From Latilactobacillus sakei (GTDB lineage: Bacteria > Bacillota > Bacilli > Lactobacillales > Lactobacillaceae): 64,000 bases of DNA. The translations under genes were made by a program, and so were the position numbers. The stretch is taken from positions 248,001 to 312,000 of the forward strand of contig CP025839.1 of assembly GCA_002953655.1 (NCBI GenBank). Reading direction: 5' to 3'. The notes under the pieces were generated by a model that did not search any database, had not been told where the DNA came from, and saw nothing but the letters and a program-made list of their open reading frames with translations. Of the stretch, positions 16,211 through 25,624 are shown piece by piece (the first letter of the stretch is position 1; each line of letters begins with the position of its first letter).

Positions 16211-19200
16211 ATGAGGAGCAAGATGCAAAATATTTTTACGATATTTATTTTGCTAGCAAGTCTAATTAGTAGTGCTGTTGCTAACGTTAATCCGGTTAAT
16301 GCTAGCGCAGATTATGGCAGTAGCTTTATTACAAAAGGTGAACTACTGGATGAAGATGGTAACCCTACTACAAGTGTAGGGCAATATGATGAAACAAAAG
16401 CACATTACGAATTTGCGATTCCAGATGGGACACCGATTAAAGCTGGGGATATAATGACGGTAACGTTACCCAAGCAATTAACAGTTGCCAGAGATATTTC
16501 GTTTGATATTAAGGATAGTGCAGGAAATATAATTGGACATGCTACAGTTAGTCAAGCGACAGGAACTGTGACAGTGACATTTACTGATTTCTATGAAACA
16601 CATCCTAATAATAAAAAGGGTTCCTTTGATATTACGACAAAATGGGATCAAAATGAAATTACAGTCAATACAGATGTCCCATTAGATTGGGGTTCAAATG
16701 GCTCAACTATCCATATTGGTGAAGACGAAGGTCCAGATACAAATGAAGGTTTGTATAAATGGGGAGACGTTGATGCCCAAGATCCATCATTAATCCATTG
16801 GACAGCACGAGTTAATTATAAGAAAGCAGATATTAAAAATGCGGTCTTTACAGATACCGTGGGCGCGAATCAGGAACTTGTTTCAGGCAGTGTCAAAGCT
16901 GAATATGTGACTTATACAACTGGCGACAATTATACGCACGATGCACCAGTACCTGATAGTTTAGTGAGTGAAAACGGGACAAGTGGCTTCACTATTAATT
17001 TTGGTGATTTAAAAAGTACCGTACTTATTAACTATGATACACGCGCAACTGATAACGGAACTTCCGATACCTATGAAAATAGTGCCCAGTTAACTGGGGA
17101 TAACATCACGACCGAACAGGTCACCGTTAATACGCCACATACAGGTGGTAGTGGTAATGGTAGTGGGAGTAACCAAGCGGTTGAATTAACCAAAACTGAT
17201 GCCGCTAATGCCGCTAAAGTGTTAGCAGGTGCGCACTTCAAACTTGTTAAAGTAGATGAAACCCCTAACAAGGTGATTAAAGACGATGTGGTAACAGACG
17301 CTAACGGGAAGTTACGTGTTGAAGGTCTATCAAATGGGAAATACCAACTAATTGAAACACAAGCCCCAACAGGTTATGAACTAGATGGCACACCAGTTGG
17401 CTTTGATATTACAGATAATCAAACTAGTGCAGTCACCGTTTCCAAACTTGATAAACAAATTTTGGGCGATGTTGTTTTAACAAAGACTGACAAAGATCAA
17501 AATCATTTGAGTGGTGCGGTCTTTGAATTACAAGATAGTACAGGTAAAGTCTTACAAAAAGATTTAACAACGGATAGTAACGGACAGATTGCAGTTAAAG
17601 ATTTACCATATGGCAGTTATCAATTTGTCGAAACTAAGGCCCCCGATGGTTACAATCTTGATACGACACCAAAGTCTTTTAAGATTGATGGGACCGAAAA
17701 AACGGTCAATATTTCAATGGTTAATCAATTAACACCAGGTAGTGTGATTTTAACTAAGAAAGATAGTAAAGATAGCTCTGTGTTACAAGGTGCTGTTTTC
17801 GAATTACGGGACGCTTCAGGTAAACTACTTCAAAGTGGTTTAACCACTAATGCTTCAGGACAATTAGAAGTGAAGAACTTAACGCCCGGGAAATATTATT
17901 TTGTTGAAACCAAAGCCCCAACAGGTTATGACATCAGTAAAAAACATCATGACTTCGAAATTAAAAAGGGTCAGGCAACAGCAACACCTGTTGCGGTAAC
18001 CAATCAATTAACACCAGGCAGTGTGATTTTAACAAAAAAAGATGCTGATAATGGTGCTGTCCTTCAAGGCGCTGTTTTCGAATTGCAAGATGCTTCAGGC
18101 AAAGTGCTTAAATCCGGCTTAACAACGGATGCTTCAGGTAAATTAGAAGTAACTGATTTGGATCCTGGTAATTATCAATTGGTTGAAACCAAAGCGCCAG
18201 CAGGGTATGAATTAGATGCAACACCGCAAAAAATCATAATTAAAAAGGATCAAAAAACAGCGTTTAAAATTGAGATGACCAACAAATTAACACCAGGGAG
18301 TGTCGTCTTAACGAAAAAGGATGCTGAAGATGGGACCGTCTTACAAGGGGCCGTTTTCGAAATTCAAGATGCATCAGGAGCAGTCATTAAATCAGGCTTA
18401 ACAACCGATGCCGCAGGTAAATTAGCTGTTAATGATTTGAAACCCGGCAAGTATTATTTTGTTGAAACCAAGGCCCCAGCCGGTTACGACTTAAATAAAA
18501 CACCAAAAGAATTTGAGATTACAAAGGGTCAAACAACAGCAACACCCGTTGAGATGACCAACAAATTAACACCAGGGAGTGTCGTCTTAACGAAAAAAGA
18601 CGCTGAAGATGGGACGACATTACAAGGGGCCGTTTTCGAAATTCAAGACGCATCAGGAGCAGTCATTAAATCAGGCTTAACAACCGATGCCGCAGGTAAA
18701 TTAGCTGTTAATGATTTGAAACCAGGTCAATATTACTTTGTCGAAACCAAAGCCCCAGCCGGTTACGACTTAAATAAAACACCAAAAGAATTTGAGATTA
18801 CAAAGGGTCAAACGACAGCAACACCCGTTGATATGACCAACAAATTAACACCAGGTAGTGTTGTTTTAACGAAAAAGGATGCCGAAGATGGGACGACATT
18901 GCAAGGTGCCGTTTTCGAAATTCAAGACGCTTCCGGAACAGTCATTAAATCCGGTTTAACAACGGATGCTTCAGGCAAGTTAGCCGTTAATGATTTGAAG
19001 CCAGGCAAATATTACTTTGTTGAAACCAAAGCCCCAGCCGGTTACGACTTAAATAAAACACCAAAAGAATTTACAATTATAAAAGGTCAAAAATCAGCGG
19101 TTTTAATTGATATGGTTAATACCCAAACACCGGGCAGTGTCATTTTAACTAAAACAGATGATAAATCAGGTGCCACATTACAAGGCGCTGTGTTTGAACT

Positions 19201-21040
19201 TCAAGATCAAAACGGTAAGACACTTAAAACAGGTTTAACAACCGATGCCGCAGGTAAGTTAGCGGTTAATAATCTTAAACCAGGGACCTATCAATTTGTT
19301 GAAACCAAGGCACCCACGGGCTATGACCTTGATAAAACACCAGTTAAAGTCGTTATTACAAAAGGCCAAACATCAGCTGCTCAAGTTACTAAAACAGATC
19401 AATTAACACCAGGGAGTGTTATCTTAACCAAAGCAGATAACAAAACAGGTGAAACATTACAAGGTGCGGTCTTTGAACTTCAAGATCAAACTGGCAAAGT
19501 ACTACAAAGTGGTTTAACAACCGATACAACCGGGCAAGTCGTGGTCAAAGACTTAGAACCTGGTGATTATCAATTTGTTGAAACTAAAGCCCCAACTGGC
19601 TACGATCTAGATCAAAAACCAGTTAAATTTACGATTAAAAAAGGGCAAACGACTGCTGTTAAGGTTGCAAAAGCTGATCAATTAACACCAGGCAGTGTGC
19701 TCTTAACGAAGACCGATAATAAGTCAGGGATTACTCTACAAGGGGCAATCTTTGAACTCCAAGATCAAAACGGTAAAGTATTACAAAGCGGTTTAACAAC
19801 CGATGCAACCGGGCAAGTTGTGGTCAAAGACTTAGAACCTGGCGCTTATCAATTTGTTGAAACCAAAGCACCAACTGGCTATGACTTAGATCAAAAACCA
19901 GTTAAATTTACGATTAAAAAAGGTCAAACATCAGCGATTAAAGTCACAAAGGCTGATCGATTAACACCAGGCAGTGTTATTTTAACCAAGATTAACAATA
20001 AAAATGGTGCGACATTACAAGGTGCGGTCTTTGAACTCCAAGATCAAAATGGTAAAGTGCTACAAAGCAATTTAGCAACGGATGCAACTGGTCAAATCGC
20101 TGTTAAAGATTTAGAACCAGGTGATTATCAATTCGTTGAAACCAAAGCACCAACTGGCTATCAACTTGATAAAACAGCTGTTAAGTTCACCATTACAAAG
20201 AATCAAAAGACAGCTATTAAAGTGACAAAAGCCGATAAAGCAATTCCAGGCAGCGTCATCTTAACGAAGAAGGACGATCAAACAGGTGCATCACTTGCGG
20301 GTGCCGTCTTCAAGATTGTCGATGCCAATCAAAAAGTGGTTAAAGAAAACTTGAAATCAGACCAAAATGGTCAAATTATCGTCACAAACCTTGAACCGGG
20401 TCAATATTCATTTATTGAAACCAAGGCCCCAACTGGTTATGTGCTAGATGCAACACCGGTTCAATTTACGGTTAAAGCACAAAAACAAGCGGTCCAAGTC
20501 AATAAAGAAAACAAACAAAAACAACACGAAGTACGCCTTGAAAAACGTGATCAAGCAACCAACCAATTATTAGCAGGTGCGGTTTTTGAATTACGTGATC
20601 AACAAGGTAAAGTGTTACAAAGTGGTTTAACAACTGATAAATCAGGGGTGCTCTTATTAACTGACTTGAAAGTTGGTCAATATCAATTGGTTGAAACTAA
20701 AGCGCCAACCGGTTATCAATTAGATAATTCACCATTGCACTTTACAATCACTAAGCATCAAGATAGTCTGACATTAATCAAATATAATGTGCGCCAACCA
20801 GAAAAACCAACGGTGCCAACAGATCCTGAAAAGCCAACAACACCAACCAAACCAGTAACACCTACAACACCAACCAAGCCGGTTAAACCAACAACGCCAA
20901 CCAAACCTGCTAAACCAGGTACTAAATTACCACAAACTGATGCAGACACGAATAATGGCTTACTTTATCTAGGCTTAGAATTAATTATGGTTGTTAGTTT
21001 GGCTTATTGGCAAATTAATAAGAAAAAACACGAGCAATAA
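16211..21040 (+). CDS. Giant SpaA-repeat surface adhesin with LPQTD anchor (cassette 1)
   Basis: This 1609-residue surface protein starts with a signal peptide over about residues 1-33. A head of about 290 residues resembles collagen-binding/MSCRAMM adhesin folds, then comes a short GSGNGSGS linker. Thirteen SpaA/Cna-B-like repeats of about 93 residues follow, each with LTKxD, GAVFELQD and ETKAPxGY. The Lys and Glu are the residues expected to form and catalyse intradomain isopeptide bonds. A Pro-Thr-Lys stretch spans the wall, and the end is LPQTD, a hydrophobic helix and KKKHEQ. LPQTD departs from the usual LPxTG. GGAGGT precedes the ATG. It heads a four-gene operon; the ligand is unknown. 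Confidence 0.9.
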   Translation: MRSKMQNIFTIFILLASLISSAVANVNPVNASADYGSSFITKGELLDEDGNPTTSVGQYDETKAHYEFAIPDGTPIKAGDIMTVTLPKQLTVARDISFDIKDSAGNIIGHATVSQATGTVTVTFTDFYETHPNNKKGSFDITTKWDQNEITVNTDVPLDWGSNGSTIHIGEDEGPDTNEGLYKWGDVDAQDPSLIHWTARVNYKKADIKNAVFTDTVGANQELVSGSVKAEYVTYTTGDNYTHDAPVPDSLVSENGTSGFTINFGDLKSTVLINYDTRATDNGTSDTYENSAQLTGDNITTEQVTVNTPHTGGSGNGSGSNQAVELTKTDAANAAKVLAGAHFKLVKVDETPNKVIKDDVVTDANGKLRVEGLSNGKYQLIETQAPTGYELDGTPVGFDITDNQTSAVTVSKLDKQILGDVVLTKTDKDQNHLSGAVFELQDSTGKVLQKDLTTDSNGQIAVKDLPYGSYQFVETKAPDGYNLDTTPKSFKIDGTEKTVNISMVNQLTPGSVILTKKDSKDSSVLQGAVFELRDASGKLLQSGLTTNASGQLEVKNLTPGKYYFVETKAPTGYDISKKHHDFEIKKGQATATPVAVTNQLTPGSVILTKKDADNGAVLQGAVFELQDASGKVLKSGLTTDASGKLEVTDLDPGNYQLVETKAPAGYELDATPQKIIIKKDQKTAFKIEMTNKLTPGSVVLTKKDAEDGTVLQGAVFEIQDASGAVIKSGLTTDAAGKLAVNDLKPGKYYFVETKAPAGYDLNKTPKEFEITKGQTTATPVEMTNKLTPGSVVLTKKDAEDGTTLQGAVFEIQDASGAVIKSGLTTDAAGKLAVNDLKPGQYYFVETKAPAGYDLNKTPKEFEITKGQTTATPVDMTNKLTPGSVVLTKKDAEDGTTLQGAVFEIQDASGTVIKSGLTTDASGKLAVNDLKPGKYYFVETKAPAGYDLNKTPKEFTIIKGQKSAVLIDMVNTQTPGSVILTKTDDKSGATLQGAVFELQDQNGKTLKTGLTTDAAGKLAVNNLKPGTYQFVETKAPTGYDLDKTPVKVVITKGQTSAAQVTKTDQLTPGSVILTKADNKTGETLQGAVFELQDQTGKVLQSGLTTDTTGQVVVKDLEPGDYQFVETKAPTGYDLDQKPVKFTIKKGQTTAVKVAKADQLTPGSVLLTKTDNKSGITLQGAIFELQDQNGKVLQSGLTTDATGQVVVKDLEPGAYQFVETKAPTGYDLDQKPVKFTIKKGQTSAIKVTKADRLTPGSVILTKINNKNGATLQGAVFELQDQNGKVLQSNLATDATGQIAVKDLEPGDYQFVETKAPTGYQLDKTAVKFTITKNQKTAIKVTKADKAIPGSVILTKKDDQTGASLAGAVFKIVDANQKVVKENLKSDQNGQIIVTNLEPGQYSFIETKAPTGYVLDATPVQFTVKAQKQAVQVNKENKQKQHEVRLEKRDQATNQLLAGAVFELRDQQGKVLQSGLTTDKSGVLLLTDLKVGQYQLVETKAPTGYQLDNSPLHFTITKHQDSLTLIKYNVRQPEKPTVPTDPEKPTTPTKPVTPTTPTKPVKPTTPTKPAKPGTKLPQTDADTNNGLLYLGLELIMVVSLAYWQINKKKHEQ
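17180..20790 (+). repeat. Thirteen tandem SpaA-type coding repeats
   Basis: Units of about 279 bp encode one stalk domain each. Units 5, 6 and 7 are nearly identical, with the same GAGATGACC/GATATGACC point at 18272, 18551 and 18830, exactly 279 bp apart. The outer units diverge more, which suggests recent duplication in the middle of the stalk. Confidence 0.88.
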
Positions 21041-21064
21041 AAATATAAACGGATGGGGTTAGCT

Positions 21065-22501
21065 ATGAATTTTAATTACCTATTAACTGAAGATGACCGG
21101 TATAAATACTATATCCTACAGTACCTAGAGCTTAATAAGAAGAACTACCTTTCTGTAGAATCAGTATGTGAGTTTGCGGGTCTATCGAAATTTAAGGTTA
21201 AGAAGTATTTAGGTGAATTAAATAATGATCTCCAAACGTTGCAGATTACCAATGCGGTTCAGTTGCTTGATAATAATGAAGTTGCGGTCCACTCCCTCAC
21301 CACGATGATTGTGAAGAAAGCGCGTCTAGCATACTTGCAAAAATCCGGAATCTATCTATTATTGCAAAACGCATTGACCGATGGGTTAGGGGTAGAAGCG
21401 CTTGCCAAGCAAAATTTCTTAAGTAAGTCATATGTTTATCTACTGAAGAAACAACTCTCTAAGATTTTAAAAGAGTATCACATTGAGTATCGAAACAATG
21501 CACTTCGGGGGAGCGAACTGGCAATTAGGAACCTGCTCTATACTATTTATTACGATTTTTATAACGGGTTGGGACAACCATTTTCAGAAGCGATTGAAAC
21601 TCAGATTGAACAACTCAAGCAACAAATCATGCGATACTATCCCCTCAAACTATCATTGATTAAAACGATTAAGCTCAATCTTTTTCTGGGCGTTTTAATT
21701 CAGCGATTAAAAAAAGATTGTGCGATTGATGCTACCACGTTCACAACGATTGATGAGCAAAACGACGCTTTTTCAATCAGTCAGATCATCAATGGTCGTA
21801 AAGATGAAATTGTCGATATTCAAGAGCGAGATTGGTTATTAACTTTTCTATATGCTGAAAATATGACGACCTGTTATCTCGGACGATCGGTTGTTCAACA
21901 AGTTAAGCCAATCGAAGATGGTACCAAGGCAATCTGCGCAACAATTATGACGGAACTGGCACTACCGATAACAGTTGAGAAGAATTTGTACCACCAGTTG
22001 CTGACGACTAACTTACGGTTTGCGCTCTTTTACGTAGAAGCAAGTACATTTACGTCTAAGCGTCAAATTAGATTTTTTGAAGAGAGTTATCCAACTGGTA
22101 GTGCAGTCGTTTCAAATCATTTAGAGGCTTTTATGGCCGAGGCAATGATCAACCCCCGCCTACAAGTCAGCCTTTTTTACAGTTATCTATTTGCGATTAT
22201 TGAGAGTGTCCCTTATCAAATGTTGAATCCATCGATTTATGTTTGTGTCGATTTCAGTAATGGCGAAGCCTATACGCATTACATTGAAAAACAGATTATG
22301 GGTTTTAAGAATTTAAATATCGTGTTGGAAGAAAACGTAACCCAGAGAACACAGTTATATGTATCTGATTTTGCCCAAGAAATTTTAAAGATTGATCAGA
22401 TTATCTGGAAGAACCCCCCAAGTACGGATGATTGGGGCGACTTCGGCGATTTGATTGTGAAGATAAAAAAGGAATTGGTTTTAGATGAAACGATTCATTA
22501 A
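21065..22501 (+). CDS. Mga/AtxA-like transcriptional regulator (cassette 1)
   Basis: This is a 478-residue protein. Residues 1-60 form one helix-turn-helix (VCEFAGLSKFKVKKYLGEL). Residues 95-165 resemble the Mga helix-turn-helix, with LSKSYVYLLKKQL and then GSELAIRNLLYTIYYDFY, close to the 'GdE.qIRyflf.lyw.fy' pattern of that family. Two helical, PRD-like regions follow, and the C-terminal 90 residues look like an EIIB-type domain (CVDFSNGEAYTHYIEKQI). Mga proteins activate genes for surface adhesins in streptococci. The start at 21065 matches the second copy, which is also 478 residues. It lies 24 bp after the adhesin gene and overlaps the next gene by 17 bp. Confidence 0.8.
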   Translation: MNFNYLLTEDDRYKYYILQYLELNKKNYLSVESVCEFAGLSKFKVKKYLGELNNDLQTLQITNAVQLLDNNEVAVHSLTTMIVKKARLAYLQKSGIYLLLQNALTDGLGVEALAKQNFLSKSYVYLLKKQLSKILKEYHIEYRNNALRGSELAIRNLLYTIYYDFYNGLGQPFSEAIETQIEQLKQQIMRYYPLKLSLIKTIKLNLFLGVLIQRLKKDCAIDATTFTTIDEQNDAFSISQIINGRKDEIVDIQERDWLLTFLYAENMTTCYLGRSVVQQVKPIEDGTKAICATIMTELALPITVEKNLYHQLLTTNLRFALFYVEASTFTSKRQIRFFEESYPTGSAVVSNHLEAFMAEAMINPRLQVSLFYSYLFAIIESVPYQMLNPSIYVCVDFSNGEAYTHYIEKQIMGFKNLNIVLEENVTQRTQLYVSDFAQEILKIDQIIWKNPPSTDDWGDFGDLIVKIKKELVLDETIH

Positions 22502-22829
22502 GAGTTTCCTATTACTGGCGTTAATTATGGCGCAGGCAACTAAACCTTACTTATTTTGGGCTAAGGAAAAACGCCAATTAACAGAACACCGCTTAGCAGA
22601 TCAAGTCGAATCGCAAGATGACACAATCGTCCAACTGACAAAACACAATCACCGGATTGACCAACATCGTCGCCAAGCAGTATTCAGAGACACGACTGAA
22701 CTGATGGAGAGTAATATTATGAAAATAGAAGAGTCTGTTAAACCAAGTGGTGAACAGCAAAATAGTGAGTTAGGACGTTTATTTAGCCGCCTAGCTGAGA
22801 CTATTTTATTCGGAGAAAAGCACAAATAG
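22485..22829 (+). CDS. Small putative secreted protein (cassette 1), unknown function
   Basis: This 114-residue protein begins MKRFIKSFLLLALIMAQA, a likely signal peptide or membrane anchor, and is then hydrophilic. The C-terminal half, with ELMESNIMKIEESVKP and LGRLFSRLAETIL, is the part shared with the cassette 2 protein. The ATG lies inside the end of the Mga-like gene, giving a 17-bp overlap that is the same length in both cassettes, so translational coupling is likely. I recognise no family. As an exported product between two regulators it could be a signal, a sensor partner or an adhesin accessory; none of these is shown. Confidence 0.72.
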   Translation: MKRFIKSFLLLALIMAQATKPYLFWAKEKRQLTEHRLADQVESQDDTIVQLTKHNHRIDQHRRQAVFRDTTELMESNIMKIEESVKPSGEQQNSELGRLFSRLAETILFGEKHK

Positions 22830-22843
22830 AAAGGAATTAGGCT

Positions 22844-23305
22844 ATGAGAATCGAATCGGATGCACAAGGTATGATGAAATTTAATCAAATTTATCAATGG
22901 TTAACGAATGATTTACGCCCCTTTTTAGGTGAAATCAGTCAAAAACATCATTTAACGTATGATCAATACATCTTATTAAAATCAATTCAAGACCAAAAAC
23001 ATGTTTCAGGTAGTGAACTTGCGGCGGGGCAACATGTGTCGCGCGCCGCTATCTCACGGCGGTGTCGTGAGTTGCAATTGTTGGGCTTGATTGAAGGGAT
23101 TTCAAGACAGGAACCAGATTACCGGTTAACTTACTTTGAAGTTTCAAAGCATGGCGAGGAAGTCTTGTTTGAATTGAACCAAACCTATGATAAGTGGGTT
23201 GAAATGGTGAATGAAAAATACGGTCAAGATAAATTTGCCCAACTGGTTGCACTAGCAGATGAACTCGTTGAACAAGCAAGTGTCATCAAAAAACGGCTTG
23301 CATAG
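22844..23305 (+). CDS. MarR-family regulator (cassette 1)
   Basis: This 153-residue winged-helix protein has the MarR layout: an N-terminal dimer helix, then VSGSELAAGQHVSRAAISRRC as the recognition region at about 52-72, the wing near QEPDYRLTYF, and a C-terminal dimer helix. The recognition helix has an uncommon SRAAISRRCREL form that the cassette 2 protein shares exactly, so the two may read the same operator. It is the last gene of the four-gene operon, 14 bp after the small secreted protein, with AAAGGA as ribosome site. A strong terminator follows. Confidence 0.85.
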   Translation: MRIESDAQGMMKFNQIYQWLTNDLRPFLGEISQKHHLTYDQYILLKSIQDQKHVSGSELAAGQHVSRAAISRRCRELQLLGLIEGISRQEPDYRLTYFEVSKHGEEVLFELNQTYDKWVEMVNEKYGQDKFAQLVALADELVEQASVIKKRLA

Positions 23306-23313
23306 TTGTTTTT

Positions 23314-23340
23314 AAAATAGACCTGAGAGGGTCTATTTTT
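23314..23340 (+). terminator. Terminator of adhesin cassette 1
   Basis: AAATAGACC pairs with GGTCTATTT around TGAGAG, followed by Ts. A second dyad, GCCTTAAA-GTAG-TTTAAGGC, lies at 23343-23362. Confidence 0.85.
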
Positions 23341-23409
23341 TTGCCTTAAAGTAGTTTAAGGCATTGCTTTTCGTTGATAATTAAGGTGGTTTAATATGGC
23401 TTTTCCGTA

Positions 23410-23445
23410 ACTAATGAAGATGCTAAAGTAAGGCTATTCATTAGT
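23410..23445 (+). promoter_or_regulatory. Inverted repeat upstream of MucBP protein gene
   Basis: ACTAATGA at 23410-23417 and TCATTAGT at 23438-23445 are perfect complements 20 bp apart, just before the gene. They could be an operator. I cannot place a convincing promoter here. Confidence 0.4.
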
Positions 23446-23482
23446 ATGAAATTGCATTAATTTATTTTTGGGAGGCTTTATT

Positions 23483-25387
23483 GTGAAAAGTTTAAAATCA
23501 AAATTAGCAACTAGTTTATTAATTTCAGGGATGGTTCTACCAGCAATCAGTCCAGTAGTAACCTCAATGGCGGCGACACCGGTAGCGGCAACAACACAAT
23601 CAGCAACTGCTAAACCAACTAGCACACGCGGTTATGTGGTTGAAAATACAACGACGGTTGATTTGAGTAAGGCATCAAGTGCTGCTTATAAAGTCGCATT
23701 ACCAGATGGTTTTACGTTTAATTTATCAATGAGTAAAGATGGTGTGAGTGCTCAAGGCTCAATCTTTGATGCGACGGGTTCAAACTTTAACGACAATCAA
23801 ATTTTATTAGGGGACGCTAACTATCTCCAAGCCAATACAACCATGCAATACTTTGTCAAAGTCGGTTCGACTTGGCATTTGCGGGCTTTGAAGTTTGTTA
23901 ATAATAAGGCGACTGCCGGTGTGAAAGATTTTTATTTTGATACGACAACCCTCGATCAATCAGCATTGGCAGATAAATATGATGCGATTAAACAAACAAT
24001 TGCACCCGGGGTTGATGTTAAAATTAATGCAACAGCTTCAAAAGATATCGTTGAAATGGCAACCATTCAATATATGATTACTGCCGAAGGTACAAACGTC
24101 CCAGATTTCAATTATGAAGGTGTTAATGAACATCAGGGCTACGTAACCAGTCCCGCTTATTCGAATACTAAGGAAACGACATTTACTTTCTCATATTTCA
24201 ATGAACAAGGTCAAATGATGACGGCTGTTTTACATTTCCAAAAAAATGATGTTAAACCAGTAGCACAACCGGTCACAGTTAATTACGTGGATGCCAATGG
24301 TCAAAAATTAGCAGACAGTGATACTTTGAAAGGTAACGTGGGTGCGAGCTATCAAACAGCCGCTAAAACAATTGCCGGTTATTATGTCGTCACAACGCCA
24401 GCTAATGCCAAAGGGACTTTTACCGATAAGGCGCAAACCGTGACTTATACGTATGAAAAAGATGCTGTGACAACCCCAGCCGCTAAAGCCGTCACAGTTA
24501 ATTATGTTGATGCGAATGGTCAAAAATTAGCAGCCAGTGAGACGCTTAACGGCAAGGTGGGTGCAGCTTATCAAACAACCGCGAAGACGATTGCCGGTTA
24601 CCATGTTGCCCAAACCCCAGTCAACGCTAACGGGAGCTTTACCGATAAGGCACAAACCGTGACTTATACGTATGAAAAAGATGCTGTGACAACCCCAGCT
24701 GCTAAAGCGGTGACGGTTAAATACGTGGATGCGAATGGTAAAGAAATTGCTAAAGAAGACGTTTTAACCGGGCAATTAAACGCCGCTTATCAAACAGCCG
24801 CTAAAACGATCGCTGGTTACAAATTAGTGAAGACTCCAGCCAATGCCAAGGGTCAATATACAACGTCAGCACAAACCGTTGTGTATGAATATCAAAAAGA
24901 AGCGACCACACCAGTCCCTGATACAAGCGTTAAAATCACTGCCATTTACGTTGATCAACAAGGCCACGAATTGACAACGGCTCTGACAAAGGTTGGTCAT
25001 CAGGGGGATCGCTATAAGGCAACGGCTCCAACGATTAAAGGTTACGAACTAGTTGCAATGCCTAAAAATGCCTCAGGGGTTTTAGACAAGGATGATGTCA
25101 CAATTAAATTCGTATACCGTAAAGTGACAACCAATCACCAAACACCAAATAAGGATCAGACATCAAACCCAAATCAAACCCAAACAGACCATCACCAAAC
25201 AACAACACCAGATCACCATTCAAAAGGACAGGTGACAACAACTAAGCAACAACCTGCTAAGAAAGCTAAAAAACAATTACCACAAACCAGCAGCACAACA
25301 ACGATTGCGGCATCAGTAATGGGGATTGCCTTAGTCGCTTTAGCCGGTGTACTTGGCTTTTATAAGAAACTAAGAAAAACAAATTAA
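23483..25387 (+). CDS. MucBP-repeat, LPQTS-anchored surface protein
   Basis: This 634-residue protein starts at GTG (23483) behind GGGAGG; no ATG fits. Residues 1-32 form a signal peptide. The N-terminal domain (about 45-255) is not recognised. Four MucBP repeats follow, with YVDANGQKL, AKTIAGY and VTYTYEK motifs; the first three have a 73-residue period. A Thr/Gln/His/Pro-rich wall segment and LPQTS plus membrane helix close the protein. MucBP domains occur in mucus-binding proteins of lactobacilli. The gene stands alone between two terminators, and between the two adhesin cassettes, so the whole stretch is a surface-adhesion island. Confidence 0.88.
   Translation: MKSLKSKLATSLLISGMVLPAISPVVTSMAATPVAATTQSATAKPTSTRGYVVENTTTVDLSKASSAAYKVALPDGFTFNLSMSKDGVSAQGSIFDATGSNFNDNQILLGDANYLQANTTMQYFVKVGSTWHLRALKFVNNKATAGVKDFYFDTTTLDQSALADKYDAIKQTIAPGVDVKINATASKDIVEMATIQYMITAEGTNVPDFNYEGVNEHQGYVTSPAYSNTKETTFTFSYFNEQGQMMTAVLHFQKNDVKPVAQPVTVNYVDANGQKLADSDTLKGNVGASYQTAAKTIAGYYVVTTPANAKGTFTDKAQTVTYTYEKDAVTTPAAKAVTVNYVDANGQKLAASETLNGKVGAAYQTTAKTIAGYHVAQTPVNANGSFTDKAQTVTYTYEKDAVTTPAAKAVTVKYVDANGKEIAKEDVLTGQLNAAYQTAAKTIAGYKLVKTPANAKGQYTTSAQTVVYEYQKEATTPVPDTSVKITAIYVDQQGHELTTALTKVGHQGDRYKATAPTIKGYELVAMPKNASGVLDKDDVTIKFVYRKVTTNHQTPNKDQTSNPNQTQTDHHQTTTPDHHSKGQVTTTKQQPAKKAKKQLPQTSSTTTIAASVMGIALVALAGVLGFYKKLRKTN
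24272..25128 (+). repeat. Four MucBP coding repeats
   Basis: Repeat starts fall at 24272, 24491 and 24710, exactly 219 bp apart, with a more distant fourth near 24938. Repeats 1 and 2 share long near-identical DNA around the GATAAGGC...TATGAAAAAG segment. Confidence 0.85.
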
Positions 25388-25393
25388 TGCGCT

Positions 25394-25437
25394 AAAAAAA
25401 CTGCCTCGCTTTTTATCAAAGCGAGGCAGTTTTTTTG
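25394..25437. terminator. Terminator after MucBP gene
   Basis: AAAAAAACTGCCTCGCT pairs perfectly with AGCGAGGCAGTTTTTTT. Confidence 0.92.
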
Positions 25438-25517
25438 TCGTTTTAAGTTAATTATTAACACACAAGGTACAAGTTAATGTAGTTAGTCTTCATAATTTTG
25501 CAGATCATCAAAAAGTG

Positions 25518-25570
25518 TGGAAAAACACTGCGATAATAATCTTTAACGAGGCTAACAATTAATTTATACT
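25518..25570 (+). promoter_or_regulatory. Promoter of adhesin cassette 2 with candidate activator boxes
   Basis: TATACT at 25565-25570 has no good -35. TGGAAAAACACTG (25518-25530) and GCTAACAATTA (25551-25561) repeat the boxes seen before cassette 1. GGAAAA starts 45-46 bp before the -10 in both. Confidence 0.55.
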
Positions 25571-25624
25571 CAAGTTTGTATTGTGGTAAATCAAATTTAA
25601 ACATAATTAGGAGGCAATTTAGAT

